Source of the DNA: Thuidium tamariscinum | Taxonomy: Eukaryota; Streptophyta; Bryopsida; Hypnales; Thuidiaceae | Reading direction: 5' to 3' | Length of the DNA stretch: 64,000 bases | Assembly (NCBI GenBank): GCA_947034885.2 | Contig: OX344750.2 | Coordinates: forward strand, 5,766,001-5,830,000 | In this document: positions 13,094-24,235 of the stretch, piece by piece | Numbering within the stretch: position 1 is the first letter of the stretch | Layout: the number at the start of each line of letters is the position of its first letter | Translations under genes and position numbers: made by a program | The notes under the pieces: model-generated | What the model saw: only the letters and a program-made list of their open reading frames with translations | Databases searched by the model: none | What the model was told of the DNA's origin: nothing

Positions 13094-15092
13094 AAATTGC
13101 CACAAATCAGGTGGTTGGAGTTTGGAGTGAGTTCAACTAAGCAAGTGAGTCAAATTAATTGACTTTTGTGTTGAACAACAATTGTAATTTGTATACCCCC
13201 TCTAGCCTGATGGGTTGATATACTCTAAGTTTTCAAAGTTTGGATTTCAATCTGTGAGGGTGCTCACATAGGTTGAATGGCTGATTAGCTTCCCTCAGAT
13301 TCTAGCTACCTAGCTTGTTGGACAGTGAACTTTGAAAATATTTGGCGGTTGTTGCCAATATTGATTTCTTACACTAGAAATGGGGGCTCCTTGAGGGACC
13401 CTTTAAACCAAAACCAAACACGAAAAATAATTGTTAGTAAAGCCAAAGCTTTGCTGTCTAGGGGTTATAGGCCTGAATTTTAAAAAACAAGTTGACAAAT
13501 TTTTTGGTTAAAGAATAAAATATTTAGAATTTTTGTGATAGCTTTGCCGTATTAGAGGGATTACCTCAAATTTTAGGACAATTTTGCCAAAGTTCCATTA
13601 CTCATGGACTTAAAGAAGTTTTGAATCCTATCCAAATTCCTAAAGAACAAAAATTTGGACCACAATTAAGTGGTTAAGCCTTAGGGATCCTCAATAAGCC
13701 AATTCAAGCTATGAATTCCTTATCAAAAAGCTTAATCAAATAATTTGGTATCAATACTTAAAGAACAAGACCACTACAACGTGCAAATGGTTAGTGTACT
13801 TAAAACATAAAGAAACTTGTCAAGCGCTCCAAAGGTACCTCCAACATTCTTTGAAAGGGCTCAAAACATAAGAAAGCTCAATAAAATACAATGAAAATAA
13901 AATTATAATGAAAAAAACAAGAGTTTTGAAAAATACAAAAAATCTTTAACAACATGGCTACGTATAGCACAAGTACAAAATGCATAAAAAATGTAATAAG
14001 GGGTGTGAAGTGAGGGGAGGGGGAGGACTTTTATACTTTTCTAAGGCCTCCTCCCTCAAATTACTTTCTAAACTACTTAAGAAAAACTAAATTAACATTT
14101 AAAAAATCTACTCCATTGTTGCAATCATTTTAACTTTTGGAGAAATGGTCCAATTGCCAAATGAATAGTGCCATTGGCTTTAGAAGACCCAAATTGGTCT
14201 AGGGAAATTCCTTCTCCACACTCTCAGACCCTAATTGCGCTCAAAATCTAATAATTACAAACTAGTGAAAAACGTAGAAAATTTAACTTTTGAAATTGAT
14301 TTTTTTCCAAAAGTTTTGACGGGCCAAAGTTGTTGGGAAGGCCCAAGAATGTAAGGAAAAAGTTCAAGTTGACTCAAATTGGACACCGTATGCCCCTCGA
14401 CCCTCGTACGCCAGTCAACTCACAAAGAATTTAGTAAAACTGTCAAAAGTTGTTGTTGTTGCTGGTTCTAGTACATGTCAATGTCGAAATGTTTTGAAAT
14501 TTGGCGAGGCACTTATTTATGTTAAAACACACTATCCTAAATTTTAGTGGGATTTTACCATTATCATGGAATTTATATGAATTTTCAATTGCCGATAAAA
14601 GTGGTTGATTTTCTATGGAATCATTTTTGCAATTCAAAAAATTACAAAAAATTTGGGGGATTTTTTAGGAAGCCTTATAAAGTTAAGTGCAAAGTTTTGC
14701 TAAAATCTCACATTTCTAAATAAAGTAGAAAATAAACACTAGTGAAATTAATTCCTTTAGGGAGGAATCATTTTTATACTAGGGAATCTTCACAATCCGA
14801 CTTTGCCATTGCGCTTCGGGCATGTTTATATGTTAGAAACGCTTATCCTTACTCCTTGGTTGCAAATCGTTTTTGGCCATGAGATGCCACTTATATGTGT
14901 ATATATGTGTGTATATCATTTTTTCCAATTTTGTTATTAGAATATATGTGGGGGATTTCTCTACAAAGTGTCCCAAAGTTTTATTAGACTCCGTGCATCT
15001 TTATTGGATCCGAAGCAAGTTAGGTTTTTTTGTGAGAAAATTCCAACAAGGACCTATATTTAGTGCTTTTGCACTAATTTTTTCTTAGAATG
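13094..15092. other. AT-rich non-coding stretch next to the LTR-like insertion
   Basis: No recognisable gene. Frames of 64-71 codons at 14443-14637 and 14873-15088 show no known motif. The mirror copy is at 24232-26230. Confidence 0.45.
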
Positions 15093-16639
15093 TGTGAGCC
15101 CTCGAGATGGCACTCAATACTCTGGGTCCATTTTTCGCGATTAAATAGCGAAAATTATCCAAAATATTCAAGAAAAAAACATAAAAGGAGTGTTGAGGGA
15201 GTTTTGGTATCAGTTTATGCCAAAATGGTGGAAAACCAACTTAGAAGGTGAAAAATTCCTAATCTTAGAAATTTGAATCATTCTAAGTCTCTAAAGCAAG
15301 TTTAAGTGAAGATTTAGTAATTCCGAGAGAAATAAGGAATCGAGAGTTAGTTAGTCTGAGTGATTGTCAGTGCAAAATCAACCTTTTAAGGATGCGCATG
15401 ACATACTGACTAAGCTGAAAGAGTCTACTACGAGCCTAGAAGAGTTACCAAAGCTTAAGTTCAATTTTAAAACAAATTGGATTTAAAAGTAAAACTACTG
15501 CAATGGGTTTGGAGAATTCGAACTTCACGAGATAAAAGATGGAGGATTGGAGATTGAAGACTACAGAGAGGTGTTCCAAGGGTAGGAGCATGCCAGGAGC
15601 GAACAAGAATCAAACAATTGTCCAAGATTCCCGGGCATCGGGAATTAAATTGTCCAATTGGGCAAAGTAATTCCAAATTACTAAAATTAGAATATTGTAA
15701 GGTTGCATGGGACTTGTACTAATAATCTAGGAGTGCCCTAGATATTACCCAATTTATTTCGGATATTTCCAAAATTCCACGTTGACTCCATGGGAAGTCA
15801 ACCGCACATAGAAATGTTCGTAAATTCATAGAAATTACGTATGATGCGGTAAAATTTCACTAAAAATTAAGATAGGTTTTTGTGTGCTTAATAAGCCTCC
15901 GGTCAAGTTTGAAGACATTCTGACATTCCCAACTACCAGAACCGGCATCGACATTGAATTTCATTGGAAGTTACAAGTTGGCGGCGGGTTGACCGGCGTA
16001 TCAGGAGCGAATGATGTCCGATTGTCGCAAATAAGGAGTCATTCCTTACTCTCACGGACATTCCTAACAACCCTGGCCTGACAAATTCATCAAAATGCGC
16101 AAATCCTAGAAGTTAGATTTTTAACTTTTATTTGGAGTTACCGTAATTCTAATTTGGGCGCGCAAACAGCCTAGGAGTGAGGGATAAAGGGTCTCTTAGG
16201 CTAATTGGGGTCTTCTGAAGACAATGGCACAGACGATTTTCTGTTTCGGGTTGTTCCCTAAAAGATAGAGAGGGTCAGCTCTTAGTTTGACTTTTTAATC
16301 GTTAATTGCGGTTAATTAGAAGTGATTTTGAAAATATCTCTTGGAAAATCAAAGATTGGATTTGGTCAAGATTTCTTTCTTGCATAAAAAGCCATCTTTG
16401 GGCTAAAGAAAGACAATTTTCAAAATGACTTTTGGTTAATTTGCAAAATATCTACGTAAATTAGGGTTAATTCCAAAATATTTTGGGTTAAGATCTTAGA
16501 TTTGATTTGGCCAAGATTTCGTTTGCCAAATGGGGATGTTTTTAGAAATTTCCACCATTAAACAAATATTATTTTGGAATTACATTAGGGTAGTTTAGGG
16601 TAGGAAGTAACAAAGTGTTTTCACTGGCAATTACCGAGA

Positions 16640-16700
16640 GGGGCCCAGCCACGGGTATATAAGGGCCCCCCTCGAGGTTGCTAGTACCCTTATTTCTCGC
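16640..16700 (+). promoter_or_regulatory. TATA-box promoter inside the LTR-like element
   Basis: GGGTATATAAGGGCCCCCC is flanked by GC-rich sequence in otherwise AT-rich DNA. Transcription would be expected to start about 30 bp downstream near 16685, running rightward into the palindrome spacer. This is inferred from the motif. Confidence 0.5.
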
Positions 16701-17299
16701 ACCGACACTTTGTTCTTTCCACGTGCTACCAACATAGTTGGAGCACCACTTGGACCAAAAGACTTTGGCCAAGTTTTGTATTGTTTTGGAATTTTGAAGG
16801 CTTAGGGCCCCTTCAACTATCTTTCTTTCATTTCTCATTTGGCATTAGGAACTTAGCATCAACATTTTGCTTGAACAACGTTTGTGAAATTTCAACATTA
16901 AGCACCAAAGTTCGGTTTAAACACTGTCATGTGTACCTCCTTTGGCAGCAAGATTTTGAAATACTAAGAAATTTTGAGGATTTAAAGTGAAAGTTCGGTT
17001 AAACACTGTCATGTGTACCTCCTTTGGCGAATAAAATTCCCAAAATACCGTTGAAGAGCTCCGTGTCACGGAACCAACAAGATCATACGGCGAAGCTTTG
17101 ACCCTCTGAAAATTAGGAATCATTAAAGTGCAAAACCTTGAACAAATAAGGTTAGCACCAACTGCATTTAAACTTCCATTGAACTAAGTACTTTCCTTCA
17201 CCCACTAAGTGGGTAGCATAATTTTATCAAATATACCAAATATTTGACAAAAAATTAGAAAATAAGGGAAGCCCAACACCTGACTTTAAAAGCCAAAAG

Positions 17300-17530
17300 A
17301 GCCAGACAGTTAGCCAGTTCGGAGAGAAGGCAGTCACCTACTTCGGAGAGCCCAGGCAGCCGGGAGTGACGGGGCAGCCCGGGGGGTCCCCCCAACCGCG
17401 CCTCGCCACGTGGCACGGCCACGGCGGGGGGAAGGGGCCGGCAACGGGCCGGCAGTCAACAGTTCGGAGAGAAGGCAGTAGCCAGTTCGGAGAGCCAGGC
17501 AGTCAACCAGTTCGGAGAGCAGGCAGACAG
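17300..17530. repeat. GC-rich TTCGGAGAG repeat in the LTR-like element
   Basis: About five spaced copies of TTCGGAGAG, mostly preceded by CCAG or CAACAG and followed by a GGCAG unit. They surround a very GC-rich core (17370-17450) unlike anything else in the palindrome. Confidence 0.75.
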
Positions 17531-18872
17531 TAAGTGACTGGATACTCAAAAAATTGATTGGTTTGGTAGTTGGAGCCACAAACCATTTTGTCAAATTTTG
17601 ATAAAATCTATTCTTCGGGTACCAAAAATTCTTCATCACCTTCATAAGCATCTCTCAACCGCCATAGCCAAAACTCTCTACAAAACTTGCAACAAAGAAT
17701 TAGAATGAAATGAGAGCGCAAGAGTGGAAGGAAGAAGGTTGAGAGCGGATTTGTGAAGGATTACCCATTAAAAAATCGATTTCCTAAGAATCTTACTATT
17801 GAAAACTAATTCTTTATTCTCGACGTTGACCCCACGCCCTTTTAAAACTAATTGTTTTAGAATCTTACTATTGAATTGGCACTTATTCTAGGGAGTCTTT
17901 GGTCGGTAGTTCTTAATTAGATTCTTAGAAGGTTTGGATTTTGTTGGCTTTGTTTTATTAGGCCTAATAAGCCAAAAAGGAAACAAACAAATTGACAACT
18001 ATTTTCTTTATAAACTGACGCAAATTTAAAATTAATTAGATTTGAAAAGATTTGATGATAGTTTTTCGATTAAAATATTCTAATAAGCCAAAAAGGAAAC
18101 AAACAAATTGACAACCAATTTCGTTAGAATTAAAATAATTTCGAAAATCAATTGGATTTGAAAAGATTTGAAGGGAATTTTCCATCCAAATTAATTTAAT
18201 TCAATTGGAATTTCATAACATCAATTTAGAACTAAAATAAAAACTAAAAACAACAAATAGTGAATCATTAGATTTCCATTGATTTCTTTAGAATAGAACC
18301 TTAACAACTTAGGTAGACTAATTAAATTGCAGTATTTTTTAATTACCGGGGATTTAGGAACTAAAGGAATTACGCAATTAAATTAACGCTACATAACATT
18401 TAGTTTCTTTTTAAGTAGGACAGAATTAATTGACCAACAACGTGAGAATTATTATGGATTAGATGGAGAGCCAGGATGATCTCGATGGCGAGGTTGTGGG
18501 AGAATATTTGCACATGATGATGTTTGACGACGGGACTATGGAGATTTACGCAAAGGAGGTAAACCGCTCACATTTGATTTTCATTCTCATTGTTTTACTG
18601 TTAAGTTTCTTTTTACCAAATGCTTGGAATTAGATTTAGGCACAATATCATTTGATAGAATAAAGCAGAGTAGGATCGCTTGGTTGACTTTTAGAATAGA
18701 ATAGACAGAATTATAACCACAAAATTAGATTAAAAACACTTAACGATGTGACTAAAAGAGTTCATTGCTTGGAAGGCTTTCTTTTAACACCCAATTAGAA
18801 AGAAAACTCAATTAGATACAGGACCCGTGTGAAAAACTCTTAGCTCGAGGATGGAGTTAGGAGCGCTCACAG

Positions 18873-19603
18873 AATGTTGTTTGCTTCAAAATGCTTCTAG
18901 ACTGCTAAACCACATTCTAATAGTAAATAAAACCTTACAATCCATGCTTGAGTTCTAAAAACACTCTTAGACAATTCTAACTAATTCTCCATAGTTATAG
19001 GAAATTCCTTGAAACCGTCTAGGAATAAGTTTTTTAGTTTTTTTTTGGAATTGTAACAACTCTAAAAATGAGCAATAAGCAAAAAAAAATTTGAGGCCTG
19101 GGTGACAACTATGGGATTCACATCAATCCTTTATCAAATGCTAATTATGCAAATTATATTGTTCTTATCATTAAATGCATTTTAAAATTTTTACAAATTG
19201 AATGATATTTGAATTGGAACTTATTTTTTACCTCTACTAAACATAAATTAATTTTTAATATTTTTTATTCTATACTTACAATCATTATCTACTTTAATTT
19301 TGTATATAAGAAGTTGTAGAATGAAGATATACCAATAGTTTGCCTTTTAGAATTTTTAGGGGTGATTTGTCTTCTAGTTAAGGATATAAAATTAATTTAT
19401 GGTCAAAATATATAATCAACGAATAATAAGAGAGCCATATAGTCAAGATATGGATTGATGTTTACTTGACTTGTGTGATTAAGATAGGAGATAAGGTTAA
19501 AAAAAACGAGGGCATTATTCATCGTTTCTTTCATTGTTATGAAGAAGGCTCGAATGTTTGAGAGGCCATTGTATGTTGAGTCTTGAGATTTTGATAATGA
19601 AAA
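18873..19603. repeat. Left inner segment of the inverted repeat, diverged
   Basis: Pairs with 23505-24235 (positions sum to 43108) without net indels. Reading the two copies against each other I count about 20 differences in 731 bases, about 2.7%. That is far more than in the outer arm, although it is the direct inward continuation of that arm once the LTR-like insertion at 15093-18872 is removed. The match stops near 19603. Confidence 0.93.
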
Positions 19604-19632
19604 TTTGGCATTATGTTTTTCTATTCTTTTCC

Positions 19633-19941
19633 TTAAAAAGTCAAATGCATTTTTAAGTGCTTATAGACTATATCAATTATAGTATTTGCAATGTAATCTA
19701 AAGTTGTAGCACTAGAGGATTGTTTTTTGAGAAGACATTCACTATTTGAAGCTTTTACATATGGCTTATATTGATCAAATTTTTCATTAAAAATTTTAAA
19801 GCCAAATATGAATAGATAGTTCATTTTGAATTTATTAAACCCTTTTATATTCCTAGATTTTTTACATAATTTGAACAAAATAATTATTAGACTTTGACTT
19901 TTGTGAGGACCAAAAAGATCAAAATTAATAAGACCCATCAA
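19633..19941 (-). mobile_element. Possible Ty1/copia retroelement fossil fragment
   Basis: The minus-strand frame starts with an INFDLFGP stretch like the xxxDLFGP motif of copia integrase cores, and further on reads FGFKIFNEKFDQY, which loosely resembles the FGCKxFxLN...KFD region after the integrase. It is a short, clearly broken and compressed remnant with no flanking LTRs seen. It could be coincidence in AT-rich DNA. Confidence 0.35.
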
Positions 19942-20049
19942 TTCATTAGCATCAACAAAAATGTAGGTCTCCGTGATTTCATGAAAATCTAAACATTTAA
20001 AATTAGTTATTTTATTATTCCATTCTACATTAAAATATAGAAAAAATTT

Positions 20050-20052
<3 letters not shown>

Positions 20053-20112
<60 letters not shown>
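20053..20112. repeat. (TA)n microsatellite
   Basis: About 29 uninterrupted AT/TA dinucleotides, 30 bp from the tRNA-Tyr sequence. Such tracts can extrude as cruciforms and are fragile, notable at the centre of a palindrome. Confidence 0.97.
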
Positions 20113-20115
<3 letters not shown>

Positions 20116-20141
20116 TTATGCTTATAAATATAAATAAAGTT

Positions 20142-20223
20142 TGGGCCGAGCTGGATTTGAACCAGCGTAGGCATTGCCAGCGGATTTACAGTCCGTCCCC
20201 ATTAACCACTCGAGCATCGACCC
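20142..20223 (-). tRNA. trnY-GUA: Plastid-type tRNA-Tyr (GUA)
   Basis: Reads on the minus strand from GGGTCGATG to the acceptor strand TCGGCCC plus discriminator A. The acceptor stem pairs over 7 bp with one G-T. The anticodon loop has CTGTAAA with GTA, there is a long variable arm (class II), and the T arm contains GGTTCAAATCC. Sequence and fold match the chloroplast trnY-GUA gene rather than the nuclear or native plant mitochondrial tRNA-Tyr. The D arm reads GCTCGAGTGG where I recall typical plastids having GCCCGAGCGG. No CCA is encoded and no run of four T follows closely, so efficient Pol III termination is doubtful. Flanks are not recognisably plastid, so this looks like a short plastid insertion; activity is unknown. 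Confidence 0.85.
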
Positions 20224-23200
20224 AAAAAAAGAAAGGATGTAACTTAGAATGAAAAATGTCTTTAGTCTTAAATGATTTGATAGTTCTTTTATCATTAAAT
20301 AAAGACTATTCCTCCATATTTTTGAACAATGCAGTGTTCAAGTTCATGCCAAATTCATTGGCCACGTTTATATCTCTCACAACATCAAGTGCTTCATTTT
20401 GAATTGCAACCTTTAACTTCCTTTAAACTCCATTGTTCACTTTCTCTTCACCAAACTAAACTCCATTCTTCACATCCTTTCCTCTAAAGTGAATTTTGTT
20501 ATTCACCTTCTCTCTTTCAAAATAAATACATTTCTTCTCCTTGACTTTCACTCAAGAGACCTTAGTTTTCAAGCAATAACATTTGAATTCTCTAGTATGG
20601 CAACCATTTTAGATGTGAAAATCCCATTGAATGGGACATGAAAAATATTCTTTACATATTAAACAATTGTCATGAAAAGGTATTTTCATAAGTTTCAATT
20701 TCTTAAATCCTATCATCCTAAGAAACATCAAAAAAATGAATAATTTTACAAACTATCTCACAAAATACTTTGTAAAATTCAAAAAGAATACTATCACATA
20801 GTAATACACTTAGCACTTACATAAACAACCTTATACTTCAAAAATAATTTAAAAAAATGAACACATAAATAAGAAGCAACACTAAATGGGATACTTAATT
20901 ATGATACTCTCACTTCCATAAGCGAGGTCCCTGACTAATTGAGGTCAATTCTGATTTGTGAAGTATGGTAAAAAAATATCATTTGTTTATAGTAACATAA
21001 ACACACACTTCTTTAAAATTCTTAAAAGAAGTAATAGAATTTGTAATTTGAAAATAGATTTTCAGCAATCAAATCTATTCTTCATCATTAATTACAAAAG
21101 TGACAATTGTATAGGTGTCAATTTTCAAAAATTGATTGTTTATTGATGTTATGCACAAGTGCTTGAATATCACAAGCACACATTCTCCATCATTGAATTT
21201 TTTTATTGAATCTTTAGATATTTCTTCTGAAATGCAAAGATAAAATAATTTATATTATGATCATCATAAGTGACATTGTCAATACAAACTATTTGAAACA
21301 TGTCTTAAAAATGATCTTGATTATGACTACAACTATAGTAAATGTAGCCATTGAAAAATTCTTGTGACAAATTTTCTTAATATCTTTGATAAATTCTTTA
21401 AATATAAAAAATAAAAAAGAATCTTGAGACAAATGATGGAAGAATGATAATACAAGTAGTAGATTGAACAAAAATGATACACGACACATCTCGTTTTTAA
21501 AATCCACCACCACTTTTGAGATTTATAACAAAGTTATTTATCCTTACGTAGGGCCCGGGTTGCAATTTCATTTAATGGTGTTTTAATAAAGGTGTACAAA
21601 TAGACAACGTTATAATTATTAATTGTTTTTTTATCTATTATATCACAATGTAAATAAGTATAATTACAACTTTTACTTTTGTATGCATAAATATAATTAA
21701 AAGAATTGTTGTGGTTATAAATCTTTCCTTCAAACACTATCTCTCATATATCTATATATTCTTGTCTATTAGTAAATTACTAATAATACCATTTTATTAT
21801 GAATCATTTGCTAATGAAAAAAACTTACGATTTAAAGCACAAGAAAATAAACAAGCTTAAAAAAATAAAGCGCAAGAGATAGAAAATTACAATTTAAACA
21901 CAAAAATGAAGAAACATAGGAAATAATTTTAAAGTATTTTTCTACCACTTCTTGCAATGACATCTCTCTTCATCAATCACCGCTAATATCACTTAATCTC
22001 TCCGCCGTCCGCATCCACATGTCAAAAATGTCACCTAGCATATTCCATTATAAATAGCTTCTCCAGCTCTTCACATGAACTAGCATCTTTATTATTTTAA
22101 AAAAACTTCTTTAAATTTATTACAAAAAATCTCACCTAACCTTGAATTTAACATATGCAACTTATGTAAGTTTAACTTGTTAATAAATTAAACCTATATA
22201 AGTTTAAGGTATGCAAGCGTAACTTATACAAATATAATCTACTAAAGCCTAAACTATTTACAAAACTCTGTCCAACTTTGTCCATTGACTTTTAGTTGCT
22301 TAAATTTTTTAATGTTTTAAAATTGCTTGTAAGCATAATAAAATCACAACAATTAACCTTTTAAATTCTTTAACTGTATTTATTTTGAAAACGGTAAATA
22401 ACTACCATTTCTAAAACCAATACCAATTTTTTAAAACTATTTTGAGATTTGTAATTGTAGAATCTTGTAATAAATTGTTTTAAAAACATGTCAAAATTTT
22501 TTTAGAGTTTTCCATGAAAGTTACTATTATATGAGTCTAAAAATGTTATTGTGTAAGAAAAATTTGTTTTGAAAAATCACAAAGATTTTGGTTGCAACTA
22601 GAGATGGCTTAAGAAAAACAACAACTTGTAGTATTATAGAAGTCTTTGGTCTCGATTGTTGAGTTTTTTACTCCAATGTAAAACTGCTTCTTGTTGCTCT
22701 ATTCTGTTTGAGCTTTAGGGTGATTCACAAATTAAAGTAGGGATAATAGACCACAAACTTTGAATGAGTATAACAAGACGCCAAAACACAAGTTGAATTG
22801 TTCGAAAGATTAACTTTTAAACTTTAAACTCATGGTCTACTAATCATCAATCTAGTCACGAGAACAAAGCAAGTTTTGAACATATAGGCCACTAATCCCA
22901 CTTTGTCACCACGATACAAAATGAAGTTAGGCATTGGTATGATTTATGTCACCCGCAACAACAAAATTTTCAAAGAAATGAAAGCCACAAGCTACAACAT
23001 AGTGGACGTACAAGTTTTCAACTTCAACTCCAAATCCAATTCCAACTCTTTGGGTAAACTTTGAATTGATGCCACCTTTGATTTAAAGGTTCAAACAAGA
23101 TGAATAATAATTATTTGAAAAGCTAACACCAACTTTTATCTTCTTTTTAAATATTAATTCATATTAACACTTTGTTCAACTTTTATGACTTCTCAAAGTT

Positions 23201-23504
23201 TCACCCCTAAAAATTGAGAATAACAAACCCCTTTTCACTTTGACGCTCATGACTTACTCATATAAACTCTAAATAGGATGAACTATAGGTTTATAAAAAT
23301 CTGAAAATATTTTTCTCAATGCCTCTTATTTTCAAAGAAAATAAAAAAATTGTCCATTTTCTATATTTATGCAAAATCTCAACCATTTGTCATAAAAGGC
23401 AACATATCTTCTTCCACTCAAACTAATACTATTTTTGAATATTAGCTTCAAATTAAGCAAGTGAAAACTTTTTAAAAGCACAACATATTACACAAATTTT
23501 CAAA

Positions 23505-24235
23505 TTCTCATTATCAAAATCTCAAGACTCAACATACAATGGCCTCTCAAACATTCGAACCTTCTTCATAACAATGAAAGAAACGATGAATAATGCCCTC
23601 GTTTTTTTTAACCTTATCTCCTATCTTAATTACACAAGTCAAGTAAACATCAATCCATATCTTGACTATGTGGCTCCCTTATTATTCGTTGATTATATAT
23701 TTTGACCATAAATTAATTTGATATCCTTAACTAGAAGACAAATCACCCCTAAAAATTCTAAAAGGCAAACTATTGATATATCTTCATTCTACAACTTCTT
23801 ATATACAAAATTAAAGTAGATAATGATTGTAAGTATAGAATAAAAAATATTAAAAATTAATCTATGTTTCGTAGAGGTAAAAAATAAGTTCCAATTCAAA
23901 TATCATTCAATTTGTAAAAATTTAAAAATGCATTTAATGATAAGAACAATATAATTTGCATAATTAGCATTTGATAAAGGATTGATGTGAATCCCATAGT
24001 TGTCACCCAGGCCTCAAATTTTTTTTTGCTTATTGCTCATTTTTAGGGTTATTACAATTAAAAAAGAAAACTAAAAAACTTATTCCTAGACGGTTTGAAG
24101 GAATTTCCTATAACTATGGAAAATTAGTTAGAATTGTCTAAGAGTGTTTTTAGAACTCAAGCATGGGTTGTAAGGTTTTATTTACTATTAGAATGTGGTT
24201 TAGCAGTCTCGAACTATTTTGAAGCAAACAACATT
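23505..24235. repeat. Right inner segment of the inverted repeat, diverged
   Basis: Partner of 18873-19603. It joins the outer right arm with no insertion at 24232-24236, and so preserves the empty site of the element found at 15093-18872 on the left. Confidence 0.93.

Larger units (their letters stand above)
1..15092. repeat. Left arm of giant inverted repeat (outer part)
   Basis: This stretch recurs as reverse complement at 24232-39323. Each base x pairs with 39324-x over the whole arm, so there is no net insertion or deletion. All but one of the roughly thirty short reading frames compared between the arms are identical. Direct reading found two single-base differences: G at 9769 against T at 29555 (C expected), and T at 13481 against T at 25843 (A expected). 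Base 1 is the window edge, so the true outer end is unknown. The inner end coincides exactly with the LTR insertion point at 15093. This is seen directly; near-identity suggests recent duplication or arm-to-arm gene conversion, and an assembly artefact must be excluded. Confidence 0.97.
15093..18872. mobile_element. Solo-LTR-like element, present in the left arm only
   Basis: Begins TGTGAGCCCTCGAG and ends GCGCTCACA, the TG...CA ends of LTRs with a short inverted repeat. The 5-bp duplication GAATG lies on both sides, and the right arm has one uninterrupted GAATG. I see no second copy of the 5' end inside, and no protease, reverse transcriptase or integrase, so it is best read as a single long LTR of about 3.78 kb left by LTR-LTR recombination. 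A TATA box (GGGTATATAAGGG) lies near 16653, consistent with a U3 promoter, with R/U5 downstream. Internal direct repeats occur at about 16915-16945 and 16995-17025, and a GC-rich repeat at 17300-17530. It is a fossil with no coding capacity. Without a partner LTR it cannot be dated, but it is younger than the inverted duplication. Confidence 0.8.
19604..23504. other. Single-copy spacer at the palindrome centre
   Basis: 3.9 kb AT-rich stretch with no inverted partner. It holds a weak Ty1/copia fossil (19633-19941), a long (TA)n run, a plastid-type tRNA-Tyr, and otherwise no recognisable gene. Frames near 20958-21146 and 21289-21737 are low-complexity Phe/Ile/Lys/Asn-rich. Confidence 0.8.

Noticed and set aside
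15093-18872. A full LTR retrotransposon with two LTRs
   Set aside because: The 5' terminal sequence does not recur inside, and no reverse transcriptase or integrase region is visible, so a single LTR fits better.
20142-20223. Native plant mitochondrial tRNA-Tyr
   Set aside because: The acceptor and variable arm match the chloroplast gene, and the flanking genes are nuclear.
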